From: Actinoplanes missouriensis 431
GTDB taxonomy: Bacteria > Actinomycetota > Actinomycetes > Mycobacteriales > Micromonosporaceae
Reading direction: 5' to 3'
Length of the DNA: 64,000 bases
Assembly: GCF_000284295.1 (NCBI RefSeq)
Contig: NC_017093.1
Location: 6,448,001 to 6,512,000, forward strand
The notes below the pieces were generated by a model. That model did no database searches and was not told the DNA's origin. It worked only from the letters and a program-made list of their open reading frames with translations. Shown one piece after another: positions 10,216 through 19,917 of the stretch (position 1 is the first letter of the stretch; each line of letters begins with the position of its first letter). A program made the position numbers and the translations under genes.

Positions 10216-11177
10216 CGGGCAGCCCTTCGACGGTGACCGCCGGCGGTCAGGTGCGAGACCGTGACCCGGCTCAGCGCACCCGCATACATATGAGCTGCCC
10301 GGTTCGACGGTGACGGATCCTGATTCGCCGCCAGCGGAGCAAGGTCGGTGACGTACGGCAGAAGCCGGTCATAAACGGTCTCGGCGTCGGCAGGCCGGTC
10401 ACCGGGCTTCTTCTCCAGCAGGCCGGCGACGATCCGTTCCAGTTCCTCCGGCAAGTCGGGCCGCGCCGAGCGCAGTGCGGGTGGCACGTCGTTGACCTGC
10501 TGGGCCATGACCGCGTGCGTGTCCTTGCCGGGGAACAGGCGCTTGCCGGTCAGGAGTTCGTGGAGGATGCAGCCGAGCGCGTACAGATCGGACGCGGGTC
10601 CGCTGGTGCTGGTCTCGATCTGCTCGGGAGCCATGTAAGCGGGGGTTCCCAGCCGTACGCCGCTCTGGGTGATGCGGGAGAACTCGGTCAGTTCCGGGGC
10701 CGCGGCCAGGCCGAAGTCGAGCACCTTGACACCGCCGTGGGGCTCCAGGATGAGATTGGCGGGTTTGAGGTCACGGTGGATCAGCTTGGCGGCGTGTGCG
10801 ACAGCGAGAACTGCGCAAACCTGTGCGGCGATCCCGGTTGCCCACCCGATGGACAGGGGCCCTTCCTCGGCGATCACGTCCTCGAGGGTCGGTCCGTGAA
10901 CCCGTTGCATCACGATGAACGGTTTACCGGCCTCGTCGCCGACGTCGTAGATCGCCGGCACCCCCGGATGCTCGAGCCGTGCGGTTATCCGCCATTCCCG
11001 CCGGAAACGGCGGCGAACCTGCTCGGTGTCGTGCCCGCCCGGTAGCCGGGGGAACTTGACGACGACCTCACGATCGAGTTTCGTATCGCGCCCGAACCAC
11101 ACCTGGCCCATCGCACCGCCGGGAAGCGGCAGGTCCTCGAGCTCGTAGCGTCCGCCGTTCAACGTTCGTCCCGGCAC
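10212..11177 (-). CDS. cytosolic Ser/Thr protein kinase, copy 2
   Basis: A Hanks-type kinase of 321 residues: glycine loop at 18-30 (PLPGGAMGQVWFG, missing the canonical first GxG), catalytic Lys41 in VVVKF, HRDLKPAN at 134-141 with Asp136, DFG at 154-156 and MAPE at 182-185. The kinase domain ends near 275 and is followed by about 45 polar residues with no membrane segment. It is therefore probably cytosolic, unlike PknB-type sensors. The GTG start has GGGGGAG about five bases upstream. Its stop overlaps the start of the RelE-UvrD helicase gene by four bases, so the pair is co-translated and the helicase is the obvious candidate substrate. That is inferred from coupling only. Confidence 0.9.
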   Translation of the reverse strand: MPGRTLNGGRYELEDLPLPGGAMGQVWFGRDTKLDREVVVKFPRLPGGHDTEQVRRRFRREWRITARLEHPGVPAIYDVGDEAGKPFIVMQRVHGPTLEDVIAEEGPLSIGWATGIAAQVCAVLAVAHAAKLIHRDLKPANLILEPHGGVKVLDFGLAAAPELTEFSRITQSGVRLGTPAYMAPEQIETSTSGPASDLYALGCILHELLTGKRLFPGKDTHAVMAQQVNDVPPALRSARPDLPEELERIVAGLLEKKPGDRPADAETVYDRLLPYVTDLAPLAANQDPSPSNRAAHMYAGALSRVTVSHLTAGGHRRRAAR

Positions 11178-11251
11178 GGCTTCTCCCCCTGTTCGACGAC
11201 ACGCTGTGCATTTTCACGTACGCAGTGAGAGGACCTCGCAGGGGCCGGGCA

Positions 11252-11287
11252 GCGTGGGCCGGCGCTCACACGAACGCCGGCCCACGC
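11252..11287 (-). terminator. strong hairpin terminator closing the main defence operon
   Basis: A perfect 13-base-pair stem (GCGTGGGCCGGCG and its complement) with a 10-base loop, starting six bases after the stop of RelE-UvrD copy 2. It separates the main operon from the second kinase/helicase pair. Confidence 0.7.
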
Positions 11288-11293
11288 GCTTGA

Positions 11294-13489
11294 TCACAGC
11301 GCCTGCCGATCGAGGCCGAGCCTCGCCGCAGGATCTTCCGAGAGCCGTTGCTGGGTCAGCCGGGCAGTGAGGAACGGGCTGGGCGTTCCGTGCCAGAACA
11401 CAGCCAGCTCATCGCGCGCCCTGGTCGCGGCGACGAACAGCAAGGACCGGTCACGTTGCCGTTCACGCTGGTAGCGCTTCGGATCGACGGTTTCGTACCG
11501 GTCGATCATCCCGCGCGGAATCAGGTCGTGGCTGACTCCTGCGATGATCATGCGCTGGTATTCGAGGCCCTTGAACCGGTGCATCGTGCCGATGTGAACC
11601 CCGCCGGCACCCTTGGGCCCGTCGGGACCGATCTCGGTCACCGGCACACCGTCCTGCTGGAGCCGTGCCGCCACGGCCGCGGCCAGCTCACGGGTCGGCA
11701 CGCAGATCGCCACCGAGCCGTCGGCCGGCGAACCCCACCCCTTCACCTGCTCGAAGATCAGGTCGAGTTCCTGGTTCCAGGTGGCGGCGGCGCGGAAGAC
11801 CGGCTGCTCACCGCGCAGCAGGGAGCGGTACCCGGCAAGGTTCTCCTCGCCGCCGTTGAGGTCGTCGTAGACCTCCCCGCTCATGATCTCCAGAGCGGCG
11901 GCGAGGATCTGCCGGGTGGTCCGGTAGCTCAGCGTCAGCCGGGACGATCGGCCGCGGATGTTGATACCGAGGCTGCCCAGGGTCACGTGGTTGTCGTAGA
12001 TGCGCTGGTGGGTGTCGCCGGCGAGGAACATGTCGTCACCGGTGGTGGGCACCATGGCCCGCAGCATCTTCCAATGTGCGGCACTGAGGTCCTGGGCCTC
12101 GTCCACGACCACATGCCGGTACCGATGCCGCAGCAGGCTCCCCGAACTCTCCTCGGCGGCCGCGACGGCACGGGCCGCGCGGTCCATCTCCAGCCGGGCG
12201 GCCCGCTCGGCGACCTGCCGCCACGTCCACATGCCCTGCCCGTCGAGCCAGTTGGTGAACTGCTCGGTCAGCTGCCACACCTGGTCCCGCTCACCGCGGG
12301 TGAGGCTGCGGCCGCGGTTGGGACGCCGGGCCCGGAAGTAGTCGCTGCGGGAGTTGAGGACCTGGCCGAGGATGACCTGGGTCCATTCCGCGTACAGGAA
12401 GTCGGCGTCCCAGCCCTTCTCGCCGACCTCCAGCAAGAAGGTCTGCCAGAGGTCGGGAACCCGGTTGTCGTCGACTATCCGCCTGCCCGTGCCGACCTTC
12501 GCCTCGGAGACCACCCGCCCCGCGAGCTTGTCGATGTTGACGATGTCGACCCGGGCGGTCAGCTCCTGCCCGCCGAGCGCCACCAGCCGGGTACGGAGAT
12601 CCGCGGCGAGGTTGCGATTGAACGTGGTGAGCAGGATCGGCTTGTCCTTGCCCGGCGGCAACTGTTTCACCAGGTGAGCGACGCGGTGCAGCGCGACGAT
12701 CGTCTTGCCGGTGCCCGGTCCACCGCCGACCCGGGTCGGTCCGGTCGTCGGCTTCTCGGCCAGTTTGCGCTGTGTCGGGTGGAGGAAGACCTGCCACTGC
12801 GCGAAGTCCTTCACCAGGACGGCCTGCAAAGCCTCGTCGTCGGAGAACACCTGCGTGGCCGGACTGTTCACCGCTGTGGCGAAATCGTCCGGGTCCACCG
12901 GTTCCTCGGCCGCGACCGGCTCGGTGATCTGCGCGTAGACCTCCGCGTACGAGTTCCCGGCCGCCAGCGCGACGAGCACGTCGGCGGTCAGCTGCGGCGC
13001 CCGTCCGACCAGCTCGGTCAGCTCCTCCTCGCTGCTCAGCGTGCGCACCTGCGGCAACAGCAACTCGGCGATGCCCAGGCCGAGCAGTTGCTCGTCGGTG
13101 TAGGCGCCGAACAACGGTCGGCGCGGCGAGCGCGGGGCGGAGGTCTGCGCCGCCTGAGCCAGGTCGATCACCTCGATGCCGCCGCTGACCCGGTTGACGC
13201 GGAAAGCCTGCCTGGTCAGAGTGTCCGCCACCTGGTCGCGGTGCTTCACCGCCACCAGCAGGTAGTCACACTCCCCGACCGGCAGCAACAGGGCCCGGTA
13301 GGCGCCGTCGACCCGTGCCGCCAAGAGGTCTGAGTCCGCACCCGCCGCCCGCACGTGCAGGACCGGATCCCGGTGGTTGGCGCGGAACCTGTTCATGAAC
13401 TCGTAGACCGCACCCTGCTCCTGGCGGGGCAGCGCGGTCATCTCCTTATGCGCACGGTTCATGATCCGCAACGTCGCTTCGGTCCTCAC
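11294..13489 (-). CDS. RelE-fold/UvrD-like helicase fusion, copy 2
   Basis: Paralogue of the gene at 8080-10215: 731 residues with a RelE-like N-terminus (about 1-95) and a UvrD-type helicase with Walker A GGGPGTGKTIVALHR near 258, VVDEAQDLSAAHW near 464 and FVAATRARDELAVFW near 685. I set the start at the GTG at 13489 rather than the longer frame. Its GTGA overlaps the stop of the giant helicase upstream, and the protein then begins VRTEATLRIM, aligning with the other copy. Differences from copy 1: a short insertion before Walker B (AAAEESSGSLL), and the RelE-like end reads VKHRDQVADT, lacking the tyrosine of VEHRSSVYED in copy 1. It is the last gene of the main operon. Confidence 0.9.
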   Translation of the reverse strand: MRTEATLRIMNRAHKEMTALPRQEQGAVYEFMNRFRANHRDPVLHVRAAGADSDLLAARVDGAYRALLLPVGECDYLLVAVKHRDQVADTLTRQAFRVNRVSGGIEVIDLAQAAQTSAPRSPRRPLFGAYTDEQLLGLGIAELLLPQVRTLSSEEELTELVGRAPQLTADVLVALAAGNSYAEVYAQITEPVAAEEPVDPDDFATAVNSPATQVFSDDEALQAVLVKDFAQWQVFLHPTQRKLAEKPTTGPTRVGGGPGTGKTIVALHRVAHLVKQLPPGKDKPILLTTFNRNLAADLRTRLVALGGQELTARVDIVNIDKLAGRVVSEAKVGTGRRIVDDNRVPDLWQTFLLEVGEKGWDADFLYAEWTQVILGQVLNSRSDYFRARRPNRGRSLTRGERDQVWQLTEQFTNWLDGQGMWTWRQVAERAARLEMDRAARAVAAAEESSGSLLRHRYRHVVVDEAQDLSAAHWKMLRAMVPTTGDDMFLAGDTHQRIYDNHVTLGSLGINIRGRSSRLTLSYRTTRQILAAALEIMSGEVYDDLNGGEENLAGYRSLLRGEQPVFRAAATWNQELDLIFEQVKGWGSPADGSVAICVPTRELAAAVAARLQQDGVPVTEIGPDGPKGAGGVHIGTMHRFKGLEYQRMIIAGVSHDLIPRGMIDRYETVDPKRYQRERQRDRSLLFVAATRARDELAVFWHGTPSPFLTARLTQQRLSEDPAARLGLDRQAL

Positions 13490-16400
13490 CCGCGTGCACC
13501 CCCGTTCGTGCTGTCGAAGAGCGCGGCGAGTTCCTCCACGGACCATTCCCGCGCGGTACGCGCATGCCAGCCGGCCGCGCCGTAAGCCTTGTCCCGGTCC
13601 TCGATCTCAGGATCGCCGGCCGGTCCGGAAAGGACGATGGCGAGACGCTGAGCCGGCCAGCCGAACTCCGCCAGCCAGCCCTGTTCTCCCAGCTCGTAGC
13701 CGACCACCGGCACCGGCAGGTTGCGCTGCGGCAGCGCACGCATCAGACCCTCCAGCCCGGGCTCGTCGGCATCCACGAACCGCAGTGCCTTCTCCCATTC
13801 CGGATCGGCTTCGTCGGCGGTTCCGGCCGGCGGAGCGGCATTCGGTGCCACACCGAGCCATGTCGCGGTCTCCTCATCGAGATCGACGGCACGCTGCGCG
13901 GCCACCAGACCGCTGCCTTCGGTCACCGCCAGAACCGCGGGATCAAAGGCCTCGATCACGGAGTACGCGAGCTGAGCTCCGTCGCCGGCACCGTTGAGGA
14001 ATTGGATGACGTTGGACCACCACAGCCACCGTGCCCATTGGGCCTTGTGCCCGGCCGTGGTCACGGCCTCCGTGCGGTCGTCGACGACAGCCAGGGCTGA
14101 CCAGGTCGGCAGGGGCCCTTGCCGCTGGTCGACGATGAAGGTCAGCGGGTAGCCGACGGTGTCGCGTACCCGGAACAGGTTGATCTTGCCGGTGACCGCC
14201 GCCGGCAGCTTCTCCCCGCGCACCGCTGCGAGGATGCGCTCACCGATGGCCCCGGAATCGGCGGCCGTCTTCTCGGCGGGCAGCCGGAGCAGGCCGCTGA
14301 CCGTGGCCGCAGCGAGGTGCCGCCAGTGCGTGACATCCGGATCCGCCAGGACGTTCATCAACAGGTCGGCCGGGTTGGCCCAGACCCGTCCCAGTTCCTC
14401 GGGCTGGGCGTGCGGAACGGCCTGCTTGAGCACCGCGCGTGCGGCGGTCTGGCCGTTGCCGCCGTACGGCTCCCACGTCCCGGTTTCCACCGGCTGCTGC
14501 CAGTTGGTGATGTCGTCCCAGGTCAGGGCGATCACCTGGTAGCCGTGCGCACGCAGCCGGGCCCGTTTGTCGGCGTCGTCGGCGAGCCGGTTGTGCTCCG
14601 GTGAGGCGTGGTACTTGAAGCCGTCGAGGTAGACGGCAACCGGCGCGGAGTCGCCGTCGAGACGGCGGAACAGCACATCAGGCCGGGTGCCGTGGATGGT
14701 GTTCTGCAACTTCATCTGCCAGTGCCGCACATCCCGGCCGTTCGGTGCGGTGAAGCGCACGTCGGCGATCCGGGCGCCGTTCTGGTCGGTGGCCCGCTCG
14801 AACCGCATCCCGGCCTCCGGATCGTCCGCTCGCCCCATCAGCTTGCGCAGGAACAACAGCTCCAGCTCGCTCTCGACCTGATGGACAAGCGAGATGGCAT
14901 CGGTCGGTGTGCCCTCACGGATCTTCCACCCGTCCAGCAGCCGCTCCAGAACACCGAGCGCCTCCAGCCGGCTCATGAGCGGGAACTCGTCGTTGCGGGC
15001 GTAACGCAGCAAGCAGCGGTGGCAGGCGGCCCGGCCCTCGTGCTGGCAGACGCAAGCCGCCAGGATCGCCCGCGCCTTCTTCATCACGGTACGGAACCTG
15101 TCGGCCTCGGCGAGCCGGTCAAGGTAGCCGGTGCCCTGCGGCTGGGTGTCGTAGACGACGACGAAGTTGCGGGTGCCGCCGCTCTCGGCGTCCGGCATGG
15201 TGGCCCGCACCATCCGCAGGTGGGCGGGGTCACCGCCGTACTCGGCCGCGATGCCCAGGCGCAGGGCCGCCGCGAAGGAGACGACCCGTTCGTCGATCAC
15301 GTCCACCGTGCTGGGGATGAGGATCCGCAGCGCTTCGGTCTCGAGCTCGTGAGCGAGGATCAGGCCGACGTGCTCCGCCGTCTCGGGTGAGCGGCGGTGC
15401 TGGCACCACGGCCGGTGGTGCTCCGCGCCGGCGGCGACGGCGGTGCCGGCGGCCTGCGCGAGCACCATCTGCCCGGCGGGCGGTGTGCCGTCCACCGTCG
15501 TGCCGCCGCAGTTCGTGCACGTGTGGAACGGGTTGATCCGTACCTCGTCACCGGCGAAGAGCTCGGCGACCCGGTCGAACCGCTGAGCGCCGAGGTTGAA
15601 CCGCCGCACCATGGCATGCCGGGTGTAGTCGACACCGAACGTCTCGTGCTCGTGCCGCCACGATCCGGCGACGTGCTGCGGGTCCACGTCGACCGCGACG
15701 GTGGTGGCGTAGAAACGTCGGTCCCGGTCGTCGTTGTCGTCACGGATCGCCGCGTCATCACGCTTGTCGCGGCTGAGCACCCGGGTCGGCTGCAGAACCC
15801 GGAACAACCGGCCGTGGTCGGCGATGCCCGGGTCCTGGCAACGCGGGCAAGGACTCGTGTCGCTGTCCGCCAGATGGGTCCGTACATAGCCACAGCGGGC
15901 GCACGAACGCCACTGCCGGTACGCGGGCTGCTTCGCCCGCCCGATGTCCAGCCCGGAGATCTCGTGCTTGTAGCCGCGCACGTAGTAGGTGTTCCCCGGG
16001 GCGATCTCGGTCAGCGCCTGCTGGGCCGGGCGGTCGTACTCGCGGACCTCGCTGTGGAAACGACGGTCGCCGCCGACCCGCTCCTCCCATGTGAGGGTGG
16101 CTTCCAGCTGCGTCCGGGTGTCGATGAGCGCGTAGTTGGGCAGCAGCCCGAGCTCGACGAGCGTCCCGTGGGCGGCAGCGGCTCCCACCTGAGCGAGCCG
16201 CCGGCGGACCGCGCTCGCCTCGGCCCGCAGCATCCGGATCTCGCGGGCGTGGTCGGGGTCGCTGGGCACCAGCGTCGTGACCGCCTCGTCGATGTCCTTG
16301 AGCCGTCGCCGGAAATCGTCGAGCCGGCCGTCCCAGGCAGCCTCCGCGGACCGGACGCGCTCGTCGATGCCGGCGTCGGCGAATGCCGCCATCTGCGTCA

Positions 16401-19400
16401 CCGCCGACTCCGACAGGTTCCCGCCGAACAGTGCCAGGAAGTCGCCGACCAGCCGCAGGCCGTCACGGCGGGCGGCCTCGACCAGGCTGGTGAGCCAGGC
16501 ACCCACGCCGAACAGCATGTGTGCCTTCCGCGGCATCGGCATCACGCCGGGGAACCGGCCGCGGGCAGCCAGGTCGATCAAGTGGGCCAGATACTGCCGA
16601 CGCAGGATCTCCACCGCCGACAGGAAGCAGCCCGGCGGAATGATCTGCCCGGCGATCATGTCGCGGGGCTCGGACAGGTAGTAGCGCTCCCGCTCGGAAC
16701 GGCCGACCAGGGTGATCACGAGCGCGTTGCCGCTCTTGCGCCCGGCCCGGCCGGCTCGCTGCACGTAGTGGGCCGGTCCCGGCGGCAGTGACGCCAGCAC
16801 GATGGCCGAGAGGGCGCCGATGTCGATGCCCATCTCCAGCGTCGGCGTGCACGACAGCACGTTCGGGTCGGTGTAGCGCTCGCCCTCCCGGAAGCGCTGC
16901 TCCACGGTCTCTCGCTGGGCCCGGGTGAGCATGCCGGTGTGCTCACCGGTCACCACCCGGAAGACACCGCTGTCCAGATAGAGCCGCCGGTAGTAGTCGG
17001 CCGGCGCGGTGTCGTCCTCGGCGGCATGCAGATGTCCCGGGCAGCGGTACTGCCGGCACGGCTGACCGATCCAGTCGGCGACCCGGACCGGGTGCTCGGT
17101 CTGCGCCCAGTGGCAGGTGTCGCAGGCGATGCCCGCTGCCACCGCGGCGGCGTCACCGAGTCGCGTCACCCGGATGTGGCCGGGCTGCAACCCATACACG
17201 GTATTGCCGTCCTCGGTGCTGCCGGAGGCGACGATGCCCGCCGACGCGAGCGTCGGCAGAAGCCGGGAGAGGTACGCCGTAGCCTGCCCCGCGTCCAGCC
17301 CCAGGCAGCGCATCGTCCAGTCCTGATACCAGCCGCCCCGGGCCGGGATCGCGTCGAACATCGACTTCGACTGCGGCGCGGAGATCAGGAACGCCGGCGC
17401 CGAGAGTCCGTCCGGGAACGCCGGAAGACCGGGAGGCCGGCCACCCCAGATCTGCCACCTGCGGCCACCCCTCTTCAGGTACGGCACGAGCCACTCGTGG
17501 TACACGGCGCCCCGAGTACGCAGCCGCTCCAGCAGCCCACGCAGGAAGGCGAGATAGCGTGCGGAGTCCGGCAACTCGCCGTTGGACTCGCCACGCAGGT
17601 GCTCGTCCCGGCAGAGCGCCGCAGCGGCCGATGGGTCCTCCAGTGCCACGTCGACGGCGGCGGTCCGGGTCAGCTCGATCGTGCGGCCCTGCCGGGAACG
17701 CAGCCCCATTTCCATGATCGTGGCGAAGGCCAGCCGTTCTCCGACGAGTTCCCAGGTCGCGCGGCTGCCCGCTCCCTCACCGGCGAGCAGCTCGTCCACA
17801 CCGGGTTGATCGTGCAGGTCCGGCGGCACGACGGCGGACAGGATGCCCGGGTCTGCGGCTGCCGCGACCATGTCGGTGATCAGCTCATCCAGCGTCACCG
17901 GCCGATCCGCATCCAGGCGGCTGGTCAGCAGCGCCCGCAAGGAGAACGAGTGCGATCGGTTGGCCACGAACCCGGCCCGGTGCGCGGCGTCCTGCACCGA
18001 GTCGTTGAACAGCAGCGTCTTGAGCTCGGTCGTGCCGAGCTCACCGCCGGTGAACAGCTGGGTGATCGCCACCGAGGCCAGGGTCGCGAGACCGGCGCCG
18101 AGGAACCGGATGCCCCCGTCCATCTCGCAGGACGGGCACCGGTCCTTCTCGGCGGCGTCGATGGTGACGATGTCGGCGAGGACCGGTATCTCGTCCTCGC
18201 TCAGGGCATGGTCCTTCGCCGGGTCGAACGGGCGAACGTGCCGGCCGTACCGCAGGATCTGCAGGTTCTTCGGCTTCTTGTTCCGGTCGGCAAGAGCGGC
18301 GGCGAACTCGTCCGCGGTCGCGGTGATCAGCGCTCGCACCCGCCGCTTCTCCCGCCCCACACCGGCCCGGTAGATCTTGTCCGGCTCGGTGACGAGCTCC
18401 TGCGGCTGCCGTTCCGGGGAGAACGCCGACCATCCGGAGCGCCCGCAATGGCGGCAGTAGATGGCCGGCAACCGGGTGAACCGCGTGTCGGTGACGACCG
18501 CGTCGATCTCCGGCGCCGACGGGTCGAACACCCGCGCCTGCTCACCGTCCCAGCCGAACGTGGCGTCCGGGCCGACCCCGCGCAGCAGACGCGACACCGA
18601 CCGCACCCACAGGTGCGTCTCGATGTTGAGCAGCGGGCGCGTGGGGTGATCCGGGTTGCGCGCCAGCGAGAGCAGGCCGACGAACCGGGCCAGCGCCCGC
18701 GCGGTGACCTCGGGGTCGGTTCGCATGGGGCTGCCCCAGCCGCCCATCACCTTCCGCGGCAGCACCTCGATGATCTCGTCGAACGTCCGCGGATCCGGCC
18801 CCAGCGATTCGAGCAGCCCACGAGTGAGCGGGTGCTCCAGCAGCAGCGCGCCCATCCGTGCCGGATCGTCGCCACAAGGCTCGCCGAGCAGCAGTTCGGC
18901 GGCGTGGTCCATCATCGCCGGCGTGCGATCGTCGAGGAAGGCCAGCAGCTCGGGATCGGGCAGGGGAAGCGTGTGGTTGGGGGCCTTGAGGAAGTCGTTC
19001 GGCGTGTACCGGACCTCACCGACCAGCGAGTCCTCGTCGAAGGGCACGCCGAAGACCTGCTCGGCGACCTCGCGGACCGCGGTCCGCCCGTCCTTGTCGC
19101 CGCCCTCCCCCAGCGTCGCCGAGGTGGCCACCGGGCAGATGGTGCCCAGCGGCCGGCCCGGCTGCGTCAGCCCCAGAGCAGCCGCGAGCCGGCGCAACAG
19201 CATGGCGACATCGGTGCCTTGCGCGCCGTCATAGGTGTGGAACTCGTCGAGCACCACGTAGGCGGGGTCGGCGTTCTCCCACAACGGCAGGTCATCGGCC
19301 CGTTGCAGCAGCAGGTCGAGCATCTTGTAGTTCGTGATCAGAATGTCCGGCGGGTTCCGCCGCATCTCCGACCGCTTCGTCATGACATGCGGGTATTCGA

Positions 19401-19917
19401 CGGCAGCGACGTCACCGATGTAGAGACCGGCGGTCACGCGGCTCAGCGCCGGATCGGAGAGCAGCTCGTTGATCCGCTGGGTCTGGTCGGTCGCCAGAGC
19501 GTTCATCGGGTAGAGCAGGATCGCTTTGATGCCGGCTCGGCCCTTCGCCCGCTCCCGCCGGCAATGATCAAGCACAGGTACGAGGAACGACTCCGTCTTG
19601 CCGGACCCGGTGCCCGTGGTGATCAGTGTCGGTTCGGCGGCTCTGTTGAGCGTCGAGAGCCGCCGGAACGCCTTGGCCTGGTGCACATAGGGCCCGAACT
19701 CTTCCGGCGCCCACTCCAGCGCCTCCCGCCACCCGTCCCCCGCGACGCGGAAGGGCGTGCGGATCCGCAGGTAGGGTCCGCGGAACACCCCCTGCTCCGG
19801 GTGGGTGAGGAACCCTTCCAGCCCACGCCGAACCCGCTCCTCGGTGAGCCCGAAGGTCGTGGTCAGGTATTGGGTGAGGTTCCGCTGCAGCGTGTCAGCC
19901 GCGACAGTGGGCCTCAT
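13486..19917 (-). CDS. giant DEAD-box/DUF1998-type helicase with C-terminal Vsr-like nuclease (fused DrmA/DrmB-like)
   Basis: About 2,143 residues. Walker A ITTGTGSGKTESFLVP lies near residue 107, the Walker B-like VVLDEFHTYDGAQGTD near 228, and helicase motifs V-VI (GIDIGALSAIVLASLPPG, QRAGRAGRKSG) near 1040. Cysteine pairs occur near 490 (CRHCG), 1350 (CARCG, CPRCQ) and 1467 (CTNCGG). A DUF1998/MZB-like zinc region lies near 1625 (CVCQHEGRAACHRCLLRY). Near 1765 is a nuclease-like block (RPDVLF, then VYLDGFKYHAS and a long basic helix). DISARM normally splits helicase DrmA and DUF1998 DrmB; here they look fused. The ATG at 19917 overlaps the methylase TGA (ATGA), so I prefer it over the GTG at 19929. 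It probably translocates on or loads onto invading DNA. Confidence 0.9.
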   Translation of the reverse strand: MRPTVAADTLQRNLTQYLTTTFGLTEERVRRGLEGFLTHPEQGVFRGPYLRIRTPFRVAGDGWREALEWAPEEFGPYVHQAKAFRRLSTLNRAAEPTLITTGTGSGKTESFLVPVLDHCRRERAKGRAGIKAILLYPMNALATDQTQRINELLSDPALSRVTAGLYIGDVAAVEYPHVMTKRSEMRRNPPDILITNYKMLDLLLQRADDLPLWENADPAYVVLDEFHTYDGAQGTDVAMLLRRLAAALGLTQPGRPLGTICPVATSATLGEGGDKDGRTAVREVAEQVFGVPFDEDSLVGEVRYTPNDFLKAPNHTLPLPDPELLAFLDDRTPAMMDHAAELLLGEPCGDDPARMGALLLEHPLTRGLLESLGPDPRTFDEIIEVLPRKVMGGWGSPMRTDPEVTARALARFVGLLSLARNPDHPTRPLLNIETHLWVRSVSRLLRGVGPDATFGWDGEQARVFDPSAPEIDAVVTDTRFTRLPAIYCRHCGRSGWSAFSPERQPQELVTEPDKIYRAGVGREKRRVRALITATADEFAAALADRNKKPKNLQILRYGRHVRPFDPAKDHALSEDEIPVLADIVTIDAAEKDRCPSCEMDGGIRFLGAGLATLASVAITQLFTGGELGTTELKTLLFNDSVQDAAHRAGFVANRSHSFSLRALLTSRLDADRPVTLDELITDMVAAAADPGILSAVVPPDLHDQPGVDELLAGEGAGSRATWELVGERLAFATIMEMGLRSRQGRTIELTRTAAVDVALEDPSAAAALCRDEHLRGESNGELPDSARYLAFLRGLLERLRTRGAVYHEWLVPYLKRGGRRWQIWGGRPPGLPAFPDGLSAPAFLISAPQSKSMFDAIPARGGWYQDWTMRCLGLDAGQATAYLSRLLPTLASAGIVASGSTEDGNTVYGLQPGHIRVTRLGDAAAVAAGIACDTCHWAQTEHPVRVADWIGQPCRQYRCPGHLHAAEDDTAPADYYRRLYLDSGVFRVVTGEHTGMLTRAQRETVEQRFREGERYTDPNVLSCTPTLEMGIDIGALSAIVLASLPPGPAHYVQRAGRAGRKSGNALVITLVGRSERERYYLSEPRDMIAGQIIPPGCFLSAVEILRRQYLAHLIDLAARGRFPGVMPMPRKAHMLFGVGAWLTSLVEAARRDGLRLVGDFLALFGGNLSESAVTQMAAFADAGIDERVRSAEAAWDGRLDDFRRRLKDIDEAVTTLVPSDPDHAREIRMLRAEASAVRRRLAQVGAAAAHGTLVELGLLPNYALIDTRTQLEATLTWEERVGGDRRFHSEVREYDRPAQQALTEIAPGNTYYVRGYKHEISGLDIGRAKQPAYRQWRSCARCGYVRTHLADSDTSPCPRCQDPGIADHGRLFRVLQPTRVLSRDKRDDAAIRDDNDDRDRRFYATTVAVDVDPQHVAGSWRHEHETFGVDYTRHAMVRRFNLGAQRFDRVAELFAGDEVRINPFHTCTNCGGTTVDGTPPAGQMVLAQAAGTAVAAGAEHHRPWCQHRRSPETAEHVGLILAHELETEALRILIPSTVDVIDERVVSFAAALRLGIAAEYGGDPAHLRMVRATMPDAESGGTRNFVVVYDTQPQGTGYLDRLAEADRFRTVMKKARAILAACVCQHEGRAACHRCLLRYARNDEFPLMSRLEALGVLERLLDGWKIREGTPTDAISLVHQVESELELLFLRKLMGRADDPEAGMRFERATDQNGARIADVRFTAPNGRDVRHWQMKLQNTIHGTRPDVLFRRLDGDSAPVAVYLDGFKYHASPEHNRLADDADKRARLRAHGYQVIALTWDDITNWQQPVETGTWEPYGGNGQTAARAVLKQAVPHAQPEELGRVWANPADLLMNVLADPDVTHWRHLAAATVSGLLRLPAEKTAADSGAIGERILAAVRGEKLPAAVTGKINLFRVRDTVGYPLTFIVDQRQGPLPTWSALAVVDDRTEAVTTAGHKAQWARWLWWSNVIQFLNGAGDGAQLAYSVIEAFDPAVLAVTEGSGLVAAQRAVDLDEETATWLGVAPNAAPPAGTADEADPEWEKALRFVDADEPGLEGLMRALPQRNLPVPVVGYELGEQGWLAEFGWPAQRLAIVLSGPAGDPEIEDRDKAYGAAGWHARTAREWSVEELAALFDSTNGGARG

